Counted from the first letter of the stretch, positions 7,017-16,446 are shown. The stretch is 64,000 bases of DNA from Pelomonas parva (GCF_043555835.1 NZ_JBIGHV010000001.1:558001-622000); one strand, 5' to 3'. Program-made: numbers and translations. The notes: generated by a model not told the origin, from the sequence alone.

Positions 7017-8384
7017 ATGACCACACCGTCCCACGCCACAGCGCGTCCCCTCACGCGCCGCGAGATCGTCGGCTACGGCCTGGGCGACATGGGGTTCAAC
7101 TTCTACTGGACCAACATCTCGACCTTCCTGTTGATCTTCTACACCGACGTGTTCGGCATCACCGCCGCCGCCGCCGCGACGATGCTGTTCGTCGTCAAGA
7201 TCTTCAACGCCTTCACCGACCCCATGATCGGCGCCTTCGCCGACCGCACGCAGACACGCTGGGGCAAGTTCCGGCCCTACCTGCTGTTCATGCCTGTGCC
7301 ACTGGCCGTCATCGGTGTGCTGACCTACACGACGCCAGACCTCGGCCCCACCGGAAAGCTGGTCTGGGCCTATGTGACCTACCTGCTGTTGATGACGGTC
7401 TACACCAGCGTCAACCTGCCCTACAGCGCGCTGTCCGGCGTCATCACGGGTGACGCGCGGGAACGCAACGCGGTCAACGCGTCGCGCTTCGTGGCCGGCT
7501 TTGCGGGCGGCACCATCGTCACGTTCGCATCGCCCAAGCTGGTGGCCTGGCTCGGCGCCGGCGATGCCGCGCTGGGCTGGACGCTGACCATGGTGTTCTG
7601 GGGCATCGCCGCCGCGCTGATCTTCGTCTTCACGTTCAGCGCCACGACCGAACGCGTGCAGCCGGTGCAGGCAGAGCCGTCCACCGTGCGCCAGGACATT
7701 GCCGACCTGCGCGCCAACCTGCCCTGGATTCTTCTGTTTTTCCTGGCGCTGATCATCATGCTCAGCATCACGCTGCGCATGACCAGTGCGGCCTACTACT
7801 TCAAGTACGTCGTCAACCGCCCCGACCTGCTGGCCACCTTCATGCCGGCCTACCTGCTGGCCGCCGCTGCCGGCACGGCCTGCACGCCGCTGCTGACCCG
7901 CTTCATCGACAAGCGCAAGCTGCTGATCTGGCTGATGCTGATCTCCACGGTGCTGTCGACGGCCTTCCTGTTCGTGGACGCCGGCCAGATCTGGCTGATG
8001 TACGCGCTGCAGATTGCGCTGGGCCTGGCGCTGGGGCCGAAGTCGCCGCTGTCCTTCTCGATGCTGGCGGACACGGCCGACTTCAACGAATGGCGCAACG
8101 GCCGGCGCGCCACCGGCATGACCTTCGCGGCCAGCTCCTTCGCGCAGAAGCTCGGCACGGCGGTGGCGGTCGCGGTCATCGGCGCGCTGTTCACGACGCT
8201 GGGCTATGTGCCCAACGTGGCGCAGTCGGCCGAGTCGCAGGCGGGCATCGTCTGGCTGATGTCCGTGATCCCGGCCGCCTTCACGCTGATGGCCGCCGTC
8301 ATCATGATCTTCTACACCCTCGACAACCCGACGATGGCGCGCATCCAGGCTGACCTGGCCGCGCGCAAGGCGGCCACATCATGA
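7017..8384 (+). CDS. GPH-family cation:sugar symporter (MelB-like MFS)
   Basis: This 455-residue inner-membrane carrier has 12 predicted helices and the marks of the glycoside-pentoside-hexuronide:cation symporter family: GYGLGDMGFNFYWTNISTF at the start, the acidic-rich FTDPMIGAFADRTQTRWGKFRPYLL loop, and LADTADFNEWRNGRRATG in the second half. It should carry a glycoside or sugar acid across the inner membrane with a cation. It lies 17 bases after gntK and overlaps the phosphorylase start by 4 bases (ATGA), so its substrate is probably the phosphorylase substrate, likely a glucosyl-gluconate. Confidence 0.9.
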   Translation: MTTPSHATARPLTRREIVGYGLGDMGFNFYWTNISTFLLIFYTDVFGITAAAAATMLFVVKIFNAFTDPMIGAFADRTQTRWGKFRPYLLFMPVPLAVIGVLTYTTPDLGPTGKLVWAYVTYLLLMTVYTSVNLPYSALSGVITGDARERNAVNASRFVAGFAGGTIVTFASPKLVAWLGAGDAALGWTLTMVFWGIAAALIFVFTFSATTERVQPVQAEPSTVRQDIADLRANLPWILLFFLALIIMLSITLRMTSAAYYFKYVVNRPDLLATFMPAYLLAAAAGTACTPLLTRFIDKRKLLIWLMLISTVLSTAFLFVDAGQIWLMYALQIALGLALGPKSPLSFSMLADTADFNEWRNGRRATGMTFAASSFAQKLGTAVAVAVIGALFTTLGYVPNVAQSAESQAGIVWLMSVIPAAFTLMAAVIMIFYTLDNPTMARIQADLAARKAATS

Positions 8385-10717
8385 CCAACACCCTGCTCGG
8401 CCCCATCGCCGGCGGCGAACGCTACGAACTCACCAGCCCCACGGCCATGCCCATGGCGGGCGGCTTCCTGTGGAACCGCCGCATGATGATCCACGCGACC
8501 TGCCGCGGCTACGCCACCGCGCAGTTCATGCAGCCCGAACCGGCCAAGTACGCGCATGCGCCCAACCTGGAGGCCAAGACCTTCATGCAGCCGGAGCAGG
8601 CCTACTACGCCCACCACCCCGGCCGCTTCGTCTACGTGAAGGACGAGGAGACGGGCGAGCTGTTCTCGGCCCCCTACGAGCCGGTGCGCGCCAAGCTTGA
8701 TAGCTTCCGCTTCATCGCCGGCCAGCACGACCTGGGCTGGACGGTGGAGCACCTGGGCCTGCGCGTGGAGCTGGTTCTGGGCCTGCCGACCGACGACGTC
8801 GCCGAGCTGTGGGAGCTGCGCGTGAGCAACCTGTCGGGCCGCGCGCGGCGCATCAGCGTCGTGCCGTACTTTCCCATCGGCAACATGTCGTGGATGAACC
8901 AGTCCGCCGAATGGCGGGCCGACCTGGGCGGCATCGTCGCCAACTGCGTGACGCCCTACCAGAAGGTGGCCGACTACTTCAAGAACCTGCACCTGAAGGA
9001 CAAGACCGTCTTGCTGTGCGAGCGCACACCCGACGCCTGGGAGGCGCGCCAGTCGGCCTTCGAGGGCGAAGGCGGACTGCACAACCCCAGCGCGCTGCAG
9101 GCCGAGCAGCTGGCCGGCGGCGACGCGCGCTACGAGACACCGGCCGCCAGCGTGCAGTACCGGCTCTCGTTGCAGGCGAACGAGGGCCAGGTCTTGCGCT
9201 TCCTGTTCGGCCCGGCGTTCGACGACGCCGAGATCGCGCAGCTGCGAACGACTTATCTGAGCGAAGCCGGCTTCGAGCGCACACGCCAGGCCTATGCCGC
9301 CTACATCGCCAGCGGCAGTGGCTGCCTGCAGGTGCAGACGCCGGACGCCGAGTTCGACAACTTCGTCAACCACTGGCTGCCGCGCCAGGTCTTCTATCAC
9401 GGCGACGTCAACCGCCTCAGCACCGACCCGCAGACGCGCAACTACCTGCAGGACAACCTGGGCATGGCCTACATCGCGCCGCAGGTCACGCGCGGCGCGC
9501 TGCTGCATGCCTTGAGCCAGCAGGCCGCCAACGGCGCCATGCCCGACGGCATCCTGCTCATCGAAGGCGCCGAGCTGAAGTACATCAACCAGGTGCCGCA
9601 CACCGACCACTGCGTCTGGCTGCCGGTCTGCCTGCAGGCCTACCTGGACGAGACCGGCGACTTCGCGCTGCTGGACGAAGTCGTCAACGACCTGACCGTC
9701 GCCGAGCGGCTGGATGCCGCCATGGCCTGGCTGCATCAGGACCGCGACGCGCGGGGCCTGAGCTTCATCGCCCAGGGCGACTGGTGCGACCCGATGAACA
9801 TGGTGGGCTACAAGGGCCGCGGCGTGTCCGGCTGGCTGACGGTGGCCGCCGCACATGCGATGAAGCTGTGGGCCGCCATCTGCGATGCGTCCGGCCGCTC
9901 CGGCGCCCGCTGGCGCGACGCCGCCGGCGAGCTGAACGCGGCCGCCAACCGCCACCTGTGGGACGGCGACTGGTTCGCTCGCGGCATCACCGATGACGAC
10001 GTCAAGTTCGGCATCGCTGCGGACAAGGAAGGCCGCATCTACCTGAACCCGCAGGCCTGGGCCATGCTCAGCGGCGCGGCCAGCGAGGCGCAGCGGGCGA
10101 AGATGATCGCCGCCGTCGAGGACCAGCTGGAAACGCCGCACGGCGTGGCCATGTTCGCGCCGCCCTATTCGCGCATGCGCGACGACGTCGGCCGCGTGAC
10201 GCAGAAGCACCCGGGCTCGGCCGAGAACGGCGCCGTCTACAACCACGCGGCCAGCTTCTACATCCATGCGCTCTACGAAGGCGGCGACGGCGAGCGCGCG
10301 TTCAAGCTGCTGCGCCAGATGATCCCGGGGCCGGACATGGCGGACTATCTGCAGCGCGGCCAGTTGCCGGTGTTCATCCCGAACTACTACCGCGGCGCCC
10401 ACCGCGAGTACCCGCGCACGGCCGGCCGCTCCAGCCAGCTGTTCAACACCGGCACGGCCGCCTGGGCTTATCGCTGCGTCATCGAGGGGCTGTGCGGCCT
10501 GCGCGGCGATGCCCTGGGCCTGCGCGTGCAGCCGCAGCTGCCGGCGGGCTGGGACGAGCTGCGCGCACGGCGCGAGTTACGTGGTGCGACCTTCCACCTG
10601 AACGTGCGCCGCACTGGTGTCGCGAGCGTGAAGCTGGACGGCCAGCCGCTGCCCGACGGCCTCGTGCGCGGCATCGAAGCCGGCCGCGAGTACCGCCTGG
10701 ACGTCGAGTTAGGCTGA
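8381..10717 (+). CDS. GH94 glycoside phosphorylase, probable cellobionic acid phosphorylase
   Basis: This 778-residue enzyme has the GH94 layout: an N-terminal beta-sandwich (about 1-290), a helical linker, an (alpha/alpha)6 barrel (about 330-690) and a C-terminal jelly roll. The barrel carries QGDWCDPMNM, whose second Asp (D470) sits where the general acid of cellobiose phosphorylases is found, plus LGMAYIAPQVTRGALLH and PHTDHCVWLPV. GH94 enzymes split a beta-glucoside with phosphate to give alpha-glucose-1-phosphate. The family seen here is the cellobionic acid / cellobiose type; the specific call to cellobionic acid is inferred from the adjacent gluconokinase and gluconate-type regulator. 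The 3' end overlaps the convergent regulator gene by 9 bases. Confidence 0.85.
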   Translation: MTNTLLGPIAGGERYELTSPTAMPMAGGFLWNRRMMIHATCRGYATAQFMQPEPAKYAHAPNLEAKTFMQPEQAYYAHHPGRFVYVKDEETGELFSAPYEPVRAKLDSFRFIAGQHDLGWTVEHLGLRVELVLGLPTDDVAELWELRVSNLSGRARRISVVPYFPIGNMSWMNQSAEWRADLGGIVANCVTPYQKVADYFKNLHLKDKTVLLCERTPDAWEARQSAFEGEGGLHNPSALQAEQLAGGDARYETPAASVQYRLSLQANEGQVLRFLFGPAFDDAEIAQLRTTYLSEAGFERTRQAYAAYIASGSGCLQVQTPDAEFDNFVNHWLPRQVFYHGDVNRLSTDPQTRNYLQDNLGMAYIAPQVTRGALLHALSQQAANGAMPDGILLIEGAELKYINQVPHTDHCVWLPVCLQAYLDETGDFALLDEVVNDLTVAERLDAAMAWLHQDRDARGLSFIAQGDWCDPMNMVGYKGRGVSGWLTVAAAHAMKLWAAICDASGRSGARWRDAAGELNAAANRHLWDGDWFARGITDDDVKFGIAADKEGRIYLNPQAWAMLSGAASEAQRAKMIAAVEDQLETPHGVAMFAPPYSRMRDDVGRVTQKHPGSAENGAVYNHAASFYIHALYEGGDGERAFKLLRQMIPGPDMADYLQRGQLPVFIPNYYRGAHREYPRTAGRSSQLFNTGTAAWAYRCVIEGLCGLRGDALGLRVQPQLPAGWDELRARRELRGATFHLNVRRTGVASVKLDGQPLPDGLVRGIEAGREYRLDVELG

Positions 10718-11755
10718 CGCCCGCCGCACGATCTGGAAGCCCAGATCGAGATGCGGCTGCTCCACCGGCTGGCCGCGCATCAGCGCCATCAGCATCTGCG
10801 CGGCCTGCACGCCGATCTCGCCGCGCGGCGTGGCCACCGTCGTCAGCGGCGGCACCATCTGGTCGCTGCCCGGCAGGTTGTTGAAGCCGGCTACGGCGAT
10901 GCGTTCGGGGACCTTCACACCCAGGCGCAGCGCGGCCAGCAAGGCGCCCTGGGCCAGGTCGTCGTTGCAGAAGAAGATGGCGTCCGTGTCCGGCGCCTCC
11001 TTGAGCACGCGCGCCAGCAACTGGCCGCCCAGCGCCATGGACGACGGCTCGGCGCTGTGCACCTGGCGCACCCGCTCGCCCATGCCCGCCGCCTGCAGCG
11101 CCGCCACATAACCCTCGCCGCGCTGCAGCGTGCGCGGGTCCAGCTGGGCGGCGACGTAGGTAACGTGGCGCCGGCCGCTGTCCAGTAGATGTTGAGTGAT
11201 GGCCCGGCCCGCCTCGCGCTGCGAGAAGCCGACGCTGTGGCTGCCCGGCTCGGCCGACAGCTCCATGACATGCACGCAGGGCACGCCGCTGCCCTCGATC
11301 AAGGCCGCCGTCGCGGGGCTGTGCTCCAGCCCGGTCATGATGAGCCCCGCCGGCCGGTGCGCCAGGAAGCTGCGCAGCACCGCCTCCTCCTCGCGGGCGT
11401 CGTACTGCGTCACGCCGATCAGCATCTGGTAGCCGGCGGCGGTCAGGCTGCGCTGCAGCGCGTCCAGCAGTTCAACGAACACCGTGTTGCTGAGCTTGGG
11501 GATCAGCACCGCCACGTGCGAGCTGCGGCTGGACGCCAGCGCCCGGGCGGCGGGGTCGGGCACATAGCCCAGCTCGGCCACCGCCGCCTGCACGCGCTCG
11601 ACCAGGTCCGCTGCCACCGCGCGCTCGCCACGTAGCGCGCGCGAGACGGTGATGGGGCTGACGCCGGCCGCCTGGGCCACGTCCGCCAGAGTTACACGGC
11701 CGGTGGCACGCGTGCGTCGAGGGGCGGCGTTTGTTGTCAATTTGCGACTCGGCAT
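10709..11755 (-). CDS. LacI-family transcriptional regulator, GntR (gluconate repressor)-like
   Basis: This 348-residue repressor has an N-terminal helix-turn-helix (TLADVAQAAGVSPITVSRALRGERAV, residues ~22-47), a hinge ending in ALASSRS, and a periplasmic-binding-protein-like effector domain. The stretch HVAVLIPKLSNTVFVELLDALQ and the region FCNDDLAQGALLAALRLGVKVPERIAVAGFN resemble the E. coli gluconate repressor GntR more than LacI, PurR or CcpA types. The probable effector is therefore gluconate or a related sugar acid. Two palindromes lie in its own upstream region (11800-11811, 11912-11925) and one before gntK, suggesting autoregulation and control of the whole locus. Confidence 0.9.
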   Translation of the reverse strand: MPSRKLTTNAAPRRTRATGRVTLADVAQAAGVSPITVSRALRGERAVAADLVERVQAAVAELGYVPDPAARALASSRSSHVAVLIPKLSNTVFVELLDALQRSLTAAGYQMLIGVTQYDAREEEAVLRSFLAHRPAGLIMTGLEHSPATAALIEGSGVPCVHVMELSAEPGSHSVGFSQREAGRAITQHLLDSGRRHVTYVAAQLDPRTLQRGEGYVAALQAAGMGERVRQVHSAEPSSMALGGQLLARVLKEAPDTDAIFFCNDDLAQGALLAALRLGVKVPERIAVAGFNNLPGSDQMVPPLTTVATPRGEIGVQAAQMLMALMRGQPVEQPHLDLGFQIVRRASA

Positions 11756-11799
11756 GGCTACATAGTATCCCCCATACCGCTGCGCTCACGGCTGCCTAA

Positions 11800-11811
11800 G
11801 ATAGCGCTATC
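11800..11811. promoter_or_regulatory. GntR-like operator 45 bp upstream of the regulator gene
   Basis: GATAGCGCTATC is a perfect 12-bp palindrome identical to the core of the sites at 6413-6426 and 11912-11925. It lies nearest the regulator start, so it fits autoregulation. Confidence 0.78.
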
Positions 11812-11911
11812 CACCCAGGAGCCGCCGCAGTTTTGAGGCGGTTCGGCGAGGTGGTGGGCGGTCGTCCTGCTGGTTGCAGGAAAGGCGTCAGTCCCTTTTT
11901 TTGATCATTTG

Positions 11912-11925
11912 GGATAGCGCTATCC
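11912..11925. promoter_or_regulatory. GntR-like operator upstream of the TonB-dependent receptor
   Basis: GGATAGCGCTATCC is a perfect 14-bp palindrome, 87 bp before the receptor start codon and 112 bp from the site at 11800-11811. A T-rich run lies just upstream. I could not assign a confident -35/-10 pair. Confidence 0.8.
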
Positions 11926-12012
11926 AGTAACCGGCCTGAAACCCGGCGGCGAGCGCCATCCGACGTTTGGCCCACACAAGCCGCGACTCACGCGGCCATC
12001 CAGGAGACCTTC

Positions 12013-14940
12013 ATGCGAACCCCCCGTCGTCAGACCCTGATCCATCTCGCCGTTCTCGGCGCCTGCGCCACGGCCCAGGCCCAGACCGCCGACGCGCCGA
12101 ACGCACAGCCCGTCGCCGAGGGCTCCAATGTGCTCAGCCCGGTCATCGTGTCGGGCTCGCGCATCTCCGCGCGTGGCTTCACGCAGCCGACGCCAACGAC
12201 GCGCATCGACGCCGTCGACATGGAGAAAGCCGCCAAGCCCAACCTGTTCAACGCGCTGGCCGACCTGCCCGCGCTGCAGGGCAGCACCGGCCGCACCACC
12301 AGCACCAACAGCACCAGCAGCGGCATCCAGGGCCTCAGCTCGCTGAGCCTGCGCGGCCTGGGCCCCATCCGCACGCTGACGCTGATCGACGGGCAGCGCG
12401 TCATCGGCGCCAACGTGACCGGCGTGACCGACGTGAGCCAGTTCCCGCAGTTGCTCGTCAAGCAGGTGGACGTGGTGACCGGCGGCGCGTCGGCCTCCTA
12501 TGGCTCGGACGCCGTCGGCGGCGTGGTGAACTTCATCACCGACAAGCGCTTCACCGGCTTCAAGGCCAACGTCGCTGCCGGCCAGACGAATTACAACGAC
12601 GACCGCAATGCCACGCTGCAGGCCGCCTGGGGCGGCAGCTTCCTGGACGGCCGGGCGCACCTGACGGCCAGCGTGGAGTACAGCCGCGAGAAGGGCGTGC
12701 CCTCGCCGCGCTTCGGCGGCGCCGGCGCCAATGGCCGCAGCTGGTTCAAGAACCCGGCCTTCCAGGTGCGCCCCATCGGCCAGACCACCGACGGCAAGCC
12801 GCAGTACATCTCCATCGAGAACGCGCAGCAGTTCCAGTACGCCAAGTACGGCCTCATCACCAACGGCCCGCTGCAGGGCACGGCCTTCGGCAAGGACGGC
12901 GTGCCGTTCCAGTTCCAGTACGGTTCCAACGGCGTGCCCACCGGCACCGGCGCGGTGACGGGCTGCATCACGCCCTTCTGCATCGGCGGCGACCTGGCCG
13001 GCACCGTCGGCGGCGGCACGACGCTGGGCATGAACATGTCGCGTCAGGTGGCCTACACGCGCGGCAGCTTCGAGATCACACCCGACCACGAGGTCTTCTT
13101 CACGCTGAACTACGGCAAGGTCGACTCGCTGTTCACGCCCAACCCCGGCGCTGCCAAGAACGCCAACCTGACCATCCAGTGCAGCAACCCCTTCCTGCCC
13201 GCGTCCATCGTGACGGCCTGCGCGGCCAACAACATCACCAGCTTTCAGTACGGCGTCGCGAACGCGATCTTCCCCAAGGACATCGAGGTCAACCCGGTGC
13301 GCACGCAGCTGCGTGCGGTGGTCGGCGCCAACGGCCGCTTCGATCTGTTCGGCAAGGACTGGACCTATGACGCCTACGCCAGCCACGGCCAGAACACCAT
13401 CGACATCAACGTCGACAACATGACGCTGAACGCGCGCTACAACGCCGCCATCGACGCCGTCCGCGGGCCCAACAACACCATCATCTGCCGCAACGCTGCG
13501 GCCGCCGCGTCGGGCTGCGTGCCGCTGAACATCATCGGCGACGTGCCCATCGACCCCGCCGCCTGGGCCTACATCGCGCCGGCCAACGGCCCGCGCCAAT
13601 ACTCGCGCCAGCGCCAGTCCGTCGCCAGCTTCAGCGTCAATGGCGAGCCCTTCTCGCTGTGGGCCGGCCCGGTGGCCGTGGCCTTCGGCGCCGAGGGCCG
13701 CCGCGAGCAGTACTACGTGTTGGGCGACCCCTATGGCAACGGCGTGTTCCCGAGCAGCCCCAACACGCCACAGTACCCGGCCGACCCGCTGCTCAACACC
13801 GCCATCGGCAACAACTGGTATGCCGGCAACTATCACAACGCCGAGGGCGCTTATCACGTCAAGGAAGGCTTCCTGGAGCTGAACCTGCCGCTGTTCAAGA
13901 GCGCCAGCCTGGGCGAGGCCAACCTGAACGTCGCCGGCCGCCACACGCGCTACAGCACATCCGGCAACGTCGACAGCTGGAAGGTCGGCTCCACGTGGAA
14001 GACCGGCGTGGACCGCCTGCGCCTGCGCGCCGTCACGTCCAAGGACGTGCGCGCGCCCAACCTCAGCGAGCTGTTCGCCGCGCCGCTGGTCGTCAACAAC
14101 ACGGTCAACTACCAGGGCACGACGCTGACCGTGCAGCAACGCACCATCGGCAACGTCAACCTGCGCCCCGAGATTGCGCGCAACACGACCCTCGGCATCG
14201 TGCTGGCCCAGCCAAGCTGGGCGCCGGGTTTCAGCGCCTCCGTCGACTACTTCGACATCAAGGTCAACGACGTCATCTCCTCGCTGAACGCGCAGCAGGA
14301 AGTCGATCTCTGCGTGGCCGGCAACCAGGAGATCTGCGCCGCGATGGACCTCGTCAGCGCGACCAAGTTCGTCACGCTGCAGGCCTTCAACCTCGCCTCG
14401 ATGCGCAACAAGGGCTTCGATCTGGAAGGCGTCTACCGCTTCGACCTGGGCGGCATGGGCCTGCCCGGCAAGCTGACGCTGCGCGGCCTGGCCACGCACA
14501 CGAAGAGCTTCGTCACGAACTCCGGCGTCGTCGGCACCATCCCGAGCGAGGCGGCCGGCGTCAACCTGGGCAACACTCCGAAGTGGAAGGGCCAGTTCTC
14601 GCAGTCCTGGGACACCGACACCCTGAGCCTGAGCCTATCGCAGCGCTGGATCAGCGACGGCGTCTACAGCAACGAGTACATCGAGTGCCAGACCAACTGC
14701 CCGACCTCCACCGTCACGCGGCCGACCATCCTGAACAACCAGATGAAGGGCGCCTTCTACTGGGACATCGGCGGCTCCTACAAGTACTCGAAGAACCTGA
14801 CGATGTACTTCAAGGTCGACAACGTGACCGACGTCGACCCGGTCGCCGCGCCGCAGACCGGCACCGGTTACGGCATCAACCCCTTCCTGTACGACGTGCT
14901 GGGCCGGCAGTACCGTGTCGGGGCGCGCCTCTCGTTCTGA
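12013..14940 (+). CDS. TonB-dependent outer membrane receptor, probable oligosaccharide/sugar-acid uptake
   Basis: This 975-residue receptor has a signal peptide ending near ATAQAQ, a plug domain (VIVSGSRISARGF, SLRGLGPIRTLTLIDGQRV, QVDVVTGGASASYGSDAVGGVVNFIT) and a long 22-strand barrel. It closes on VLGRQYRVGARLSF with the terminal Phe expected for barrel insertion. The plug and the length match the large Xanthomonas/Caulobacter-type receptors that import plant-derived carbohydrates rather than the shorter siderophore receptors. The operator at 11912-11925 places it under the GntR-like repressor, so it probably brings the same glucosyl-gluconate substrate across the outer membrane. A clear ribosome binding site (GGAGA) precedes the ATG. 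Confidence 0.9.
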   Translation: MRTPRRQTLIHLAVLGACATAQAQTADAPNAQPVAEGSNVLSPVIVSGSRISARGFTQPTPTTRIDAVDMEKAAKPNLFNALADLPALQGSTGRTTSTNSTSSGIQGLSSLSLRGLGPIRTLTLIDGQRVIGANVTGVTDVSQFPQLLVKQVDVVTGGASASYGSDAVGGVVNFITDKRFTGFKANVAAGQTNYNDDRNATLQAAWGGSFLDGRAHLTASVEYSREKGVPSPRFGGAGANGRSWFKNPAFQVRPIGQTTDGKPQYISIENAQQFQYAKYGLITNGPLQGTAFGKDGVPFQFQYGSNGVPTGTGAVTGCITPFCIGGDLAGTVGGGTTLGMNMSRQVAYTRGSFEITPDHEVFFTLNYGKVDSLFTPNPGAAKNANLTIQCSNPFLPASIVTACAANNITSFQYGVANAIFPKDIEVNPVRTQLRAVVGANGRFDLFGKDWTYDAYASHGQNTIDINVDNMTLNARYNAAIDAVRGPNNTIICRNAAAAASGCVPLNIIGDVPIDPAAWAYIAPANGPRQYSRQRQSVASFSVNGEPFSLWAGPVAVAFGAEGRREQYYVLGDPYGNGVFPSSPNTPQYPADPLLNTAIGNNWYAGNYHNAEGAYHVKEGFLELNLPLFKSASLGEANLNVAGRHTRYSTSGNVDSWKVGSTWKTGVDRLRLRAVTSKDVRAPNLSELFAAPLVVNNTVNYQGTTLTVQQRTIGNVNLRPEIARNTTLGIVLAQPSWAPGFSASVDYFDIKVNDVISSLNAQQEVDLCVAGNQEICAAMDLVSATKFVTLQAFNLASMRNKGFDLEGVYRFDLGGMGLPGKLTLRGLATHTKSFVTNSGVVGTIPSEAAGVNLGNTPKWKGQFSQSWDTDTLSLSLSQRWISDGVYSNEYIECQTNCPTSTVTRPTILNNQMKGAFYWDIGGSYKYSKNLTMYFKVDNVTDVDPVAAPQTGTGYGINPFLYDVLGRQYRVGARLSF

Positions 14941-14956
14941 CGGCGTGACGGGTTAA

Positions 14957-14980
14957 CCTCGGGCGACACCCTGCCCGAGG
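14957..14980. terminator. Hairpin after the TonB-dependent receptor gene
   Basis: CCTCGGGC and GCCCGAGG form a perfect 8-bp stem around an 8-base loop, 16 bases after the receptor stop. There is no T tract, so termination would be inefficient or Rho-assisted. The hairpin also sits immediately before the next start codon and could affect its translation. Confidence 0.4.
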
Positions 14981-14990
14981 ACCCTCACGC

Positions 14991-15812
14991 ATGACGACCA
15001 CCGACGACGGCCTGCAGCTCCACCTGCGCCACTGGCCGGCCACCGCGCCTGCCCGTGGCCAGGTGCTCATCGTGCATGGCCTGGGCGAGCACATCGAACG
15101 CTATGCCCATGTCGCCGCAGCACTGAACGCCGCCGGCTGGGACGTGCACGGCTGGGATCACCGCGGCCACGGCCAGAGCCAGGGCCGTCGCGGCGACATC
15201 CCCGACCACGACGCGCTGCTGCGCGACACCGCCCGCGTCATCGACACGGTGCGCCGGCCCGACACCCGCTTTGTGCTGCTGGGCCACAGCCTGGGCGGCG
15301 CCGTCGCGGCGCGCTTTGCTGCCGAGGCACTGTCGGACCACCCCGCTGCCTGGAGCCGGCCGCTGGACGGTCTGGCGCTGTCCTCACCCGCGCTCGACGC
15401 GGGCCTCTCCGGTGGCCAGAAGCTGGCCCTCGCGCTGGCCGAGAACCTGGCACCAGGTCTGGCAGTTAGCAACGGCCTGAAGCCGGCCTGGATCAGCCGC
15501 GACCCCGCCGTCGTCAGCGCCTACGAGAACGACCCGCTGGTGCACGACCGCATCACCGCGCGGACGACGCGCTTCCTCATCGACGCCGGCGAGCGCGTCA
15601 TCGCCGACGCGCCGCGCTGGCAGGTCTCGACGCTGCTGATGTGGGCCGGCGAGGACCGCTGCGTCGCGCCGCGCGGCAGCGAGGCCTTCGCGTCCGCCGT
15701 GCCGGCCAACGTCGTCGCCACCCAGCCCTGGCCCGACCTCTTCCACGAGATATTCAACGAGCCCGAAAAGGCTGAGGTGCTGACCGTCCTTACGAGCTGG
15801 CTGAACCGCTAA
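14991..15812 (+). CDS. Alpha/beta hydrolase, monoacylglycerol lipase-like
   Basis: This 273-residue serine hydrolase resembles monoglyceride lipase / lysophospholipase L2 proteins. The oxyanion strand is VLIVHGLGEHIERYAHVA, followed by WDHRGHGQSQGRRG. The nucleophile elbow is GHSLGGAV (Ser about residue 101), the acid is in WAGEDRCV, and the catalytic His is in LFHEIFNEPE, which is characteristic of this subfamily. No signal peptide is visible, so it is likely cytosolic or loosely membrane-bound. It follows the receptor by 50 bases but has no obvious functional link to it. Its 3' end overlaps the convergent Lon-domain gene by 23 bases. Confidence 0.87.
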   Translation: MTTTDDGLQLHLRHWPATAPARGQVLIVHGLGEHIERYAHVAAALNAAGWDVHGWDHRGHGQSQGRRGDIPDHDALLRDTARVIDTVRRPDTRFVLLGHSLGGAVAARFAAEALSDHPAAWSRPLDGLALSSPALDAGLSGGQKLALALAENLAPGLAVSNGLKPAWISRDPAVVSAYENDPLVHDRITARTTRFLIDAGERVIADAPRWQVSTLLMWAGEDRCVAPRGSEAFASAVPANVVATQPWPDLFHEIFNEPEKAEVLTVLTSWLNR

Positions 15813-16446
15813 GCGCATCCAGCCGATCGACGACCAGCTCCAGCCGCAGCAGCGGGTTGTCCATCGTCATCAGCCGCTGCCGGTCGGCAAGCGGCATGGG
15901 CAGCAGCTCGGCCCAGCGGTTGGACAGCCAGCCCGCGTCGTCCCACTGGTAAGGCGGCTGCACCGGCAGTTCATCGGCTGCAGCGCGCTCGCGCCAGCCG
16001 GCCAGCAAGTCCTGCAGTTGCTGCGCGGCCGGGCGCAGGTCGTCGGGCGCCGGCACGGCGGCGTCGTCCGGCTGCAGCTCGATCTGGCCGACCCACAACC
16101 CATGGCTCAGGCAACGTGAAGATCGCAGTCGGAAGCGCTGCGTGCCGCGCGTGCGGATGTGGATGAGCCCTGGCTGGTCATGCTCGAAATGCTCGATGCG
16201 CGCCAGCGTGCCGACATCGTGGAAGGCCTCGCGCCGGAAGCCCTCGCCTTCGCGCTGCCGCACCTCGTGGCCCTGCGTCAGCGCCACCACGCCGAAGGCA
16301 TGGCCCTGCGCATGGCAGCGCTGCACCATGTCCAGGTAGCGCGGCTCGAAGATGCGCAGCGGCAGATGACCGCCGGGGAAGAGCACCGAGCCAAGCGGGA
16401 ACAGTGGGATTTCGGCGTCCACGGCTTCAGCGGGTTTTCTCGGCAA
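15790..16446 (-). CDS. LON substrate-binding domain protein
   Basis: This 218-residue protein corresponds to the N-terminal substrate-recognition domain of Lon protease without the ATPase and protease parts. The family opening is IPLFPLGSVLFPGGHLPLRIFEPRYLDMV at residues ~13-41, then VGTLARIEHFEHDQPGLIHIRTRGTQRFRL. Such stand-alone LON domains are common in proteobacteria and their role is not well defined; adaptor-like substrate binding is usually assumed. It overlaps the upstream patatin gene by 20 bases, so the two are translated as a unit. Confidence 0.88.
   Translation of the reverse strand: MPRKPAEAVDAEIPLFPLGSVLFPGGHLPLRIFEPRYLDMVQRCHAQGHAFGVVALTQGHEVRQREGEGFRREAFHDVGTLARIEHFEHDQPGLIHIRTRGTQRFRLRSSRCLSHGLWVGQIELQPDDAAVPAPDDLRPAAQQLQDLLAGWRERAAADELPVQPPYQWDDAGWLSNRWAELLPMPLADRQRLMTMDNPLLRLELVVDRLDALSGSASS

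Noticed and set aside
8312..10402. Long minus-strand open frame opposite the GH94 gene
   Set aside because: The translation is Val/Ala/Arg/Gln-rich without recognisable motifs; the plus strand encodes an intact GH94 enzyme.
8381..10717. Cellobiose phosphorylase
   Set aside because: Possible by family, but the gluconokinase and GntR-like regulator beside it fit a glucosyl-gluconate substrate better. The call is still marked as an inference.
11920..14499. Long minus-strand open frame opposite the TonB-dependent receptor
   Set aside because: No signal peptide, domain or ribosome binding site, and the plus strand has a complete receptor with plug and barrel motifs.
14957..14980. Firm intrinsic terminator after the receptor
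   Set aside because: The stem is good but there is no T tract, so it is listed only as a low-confidence hairpin.
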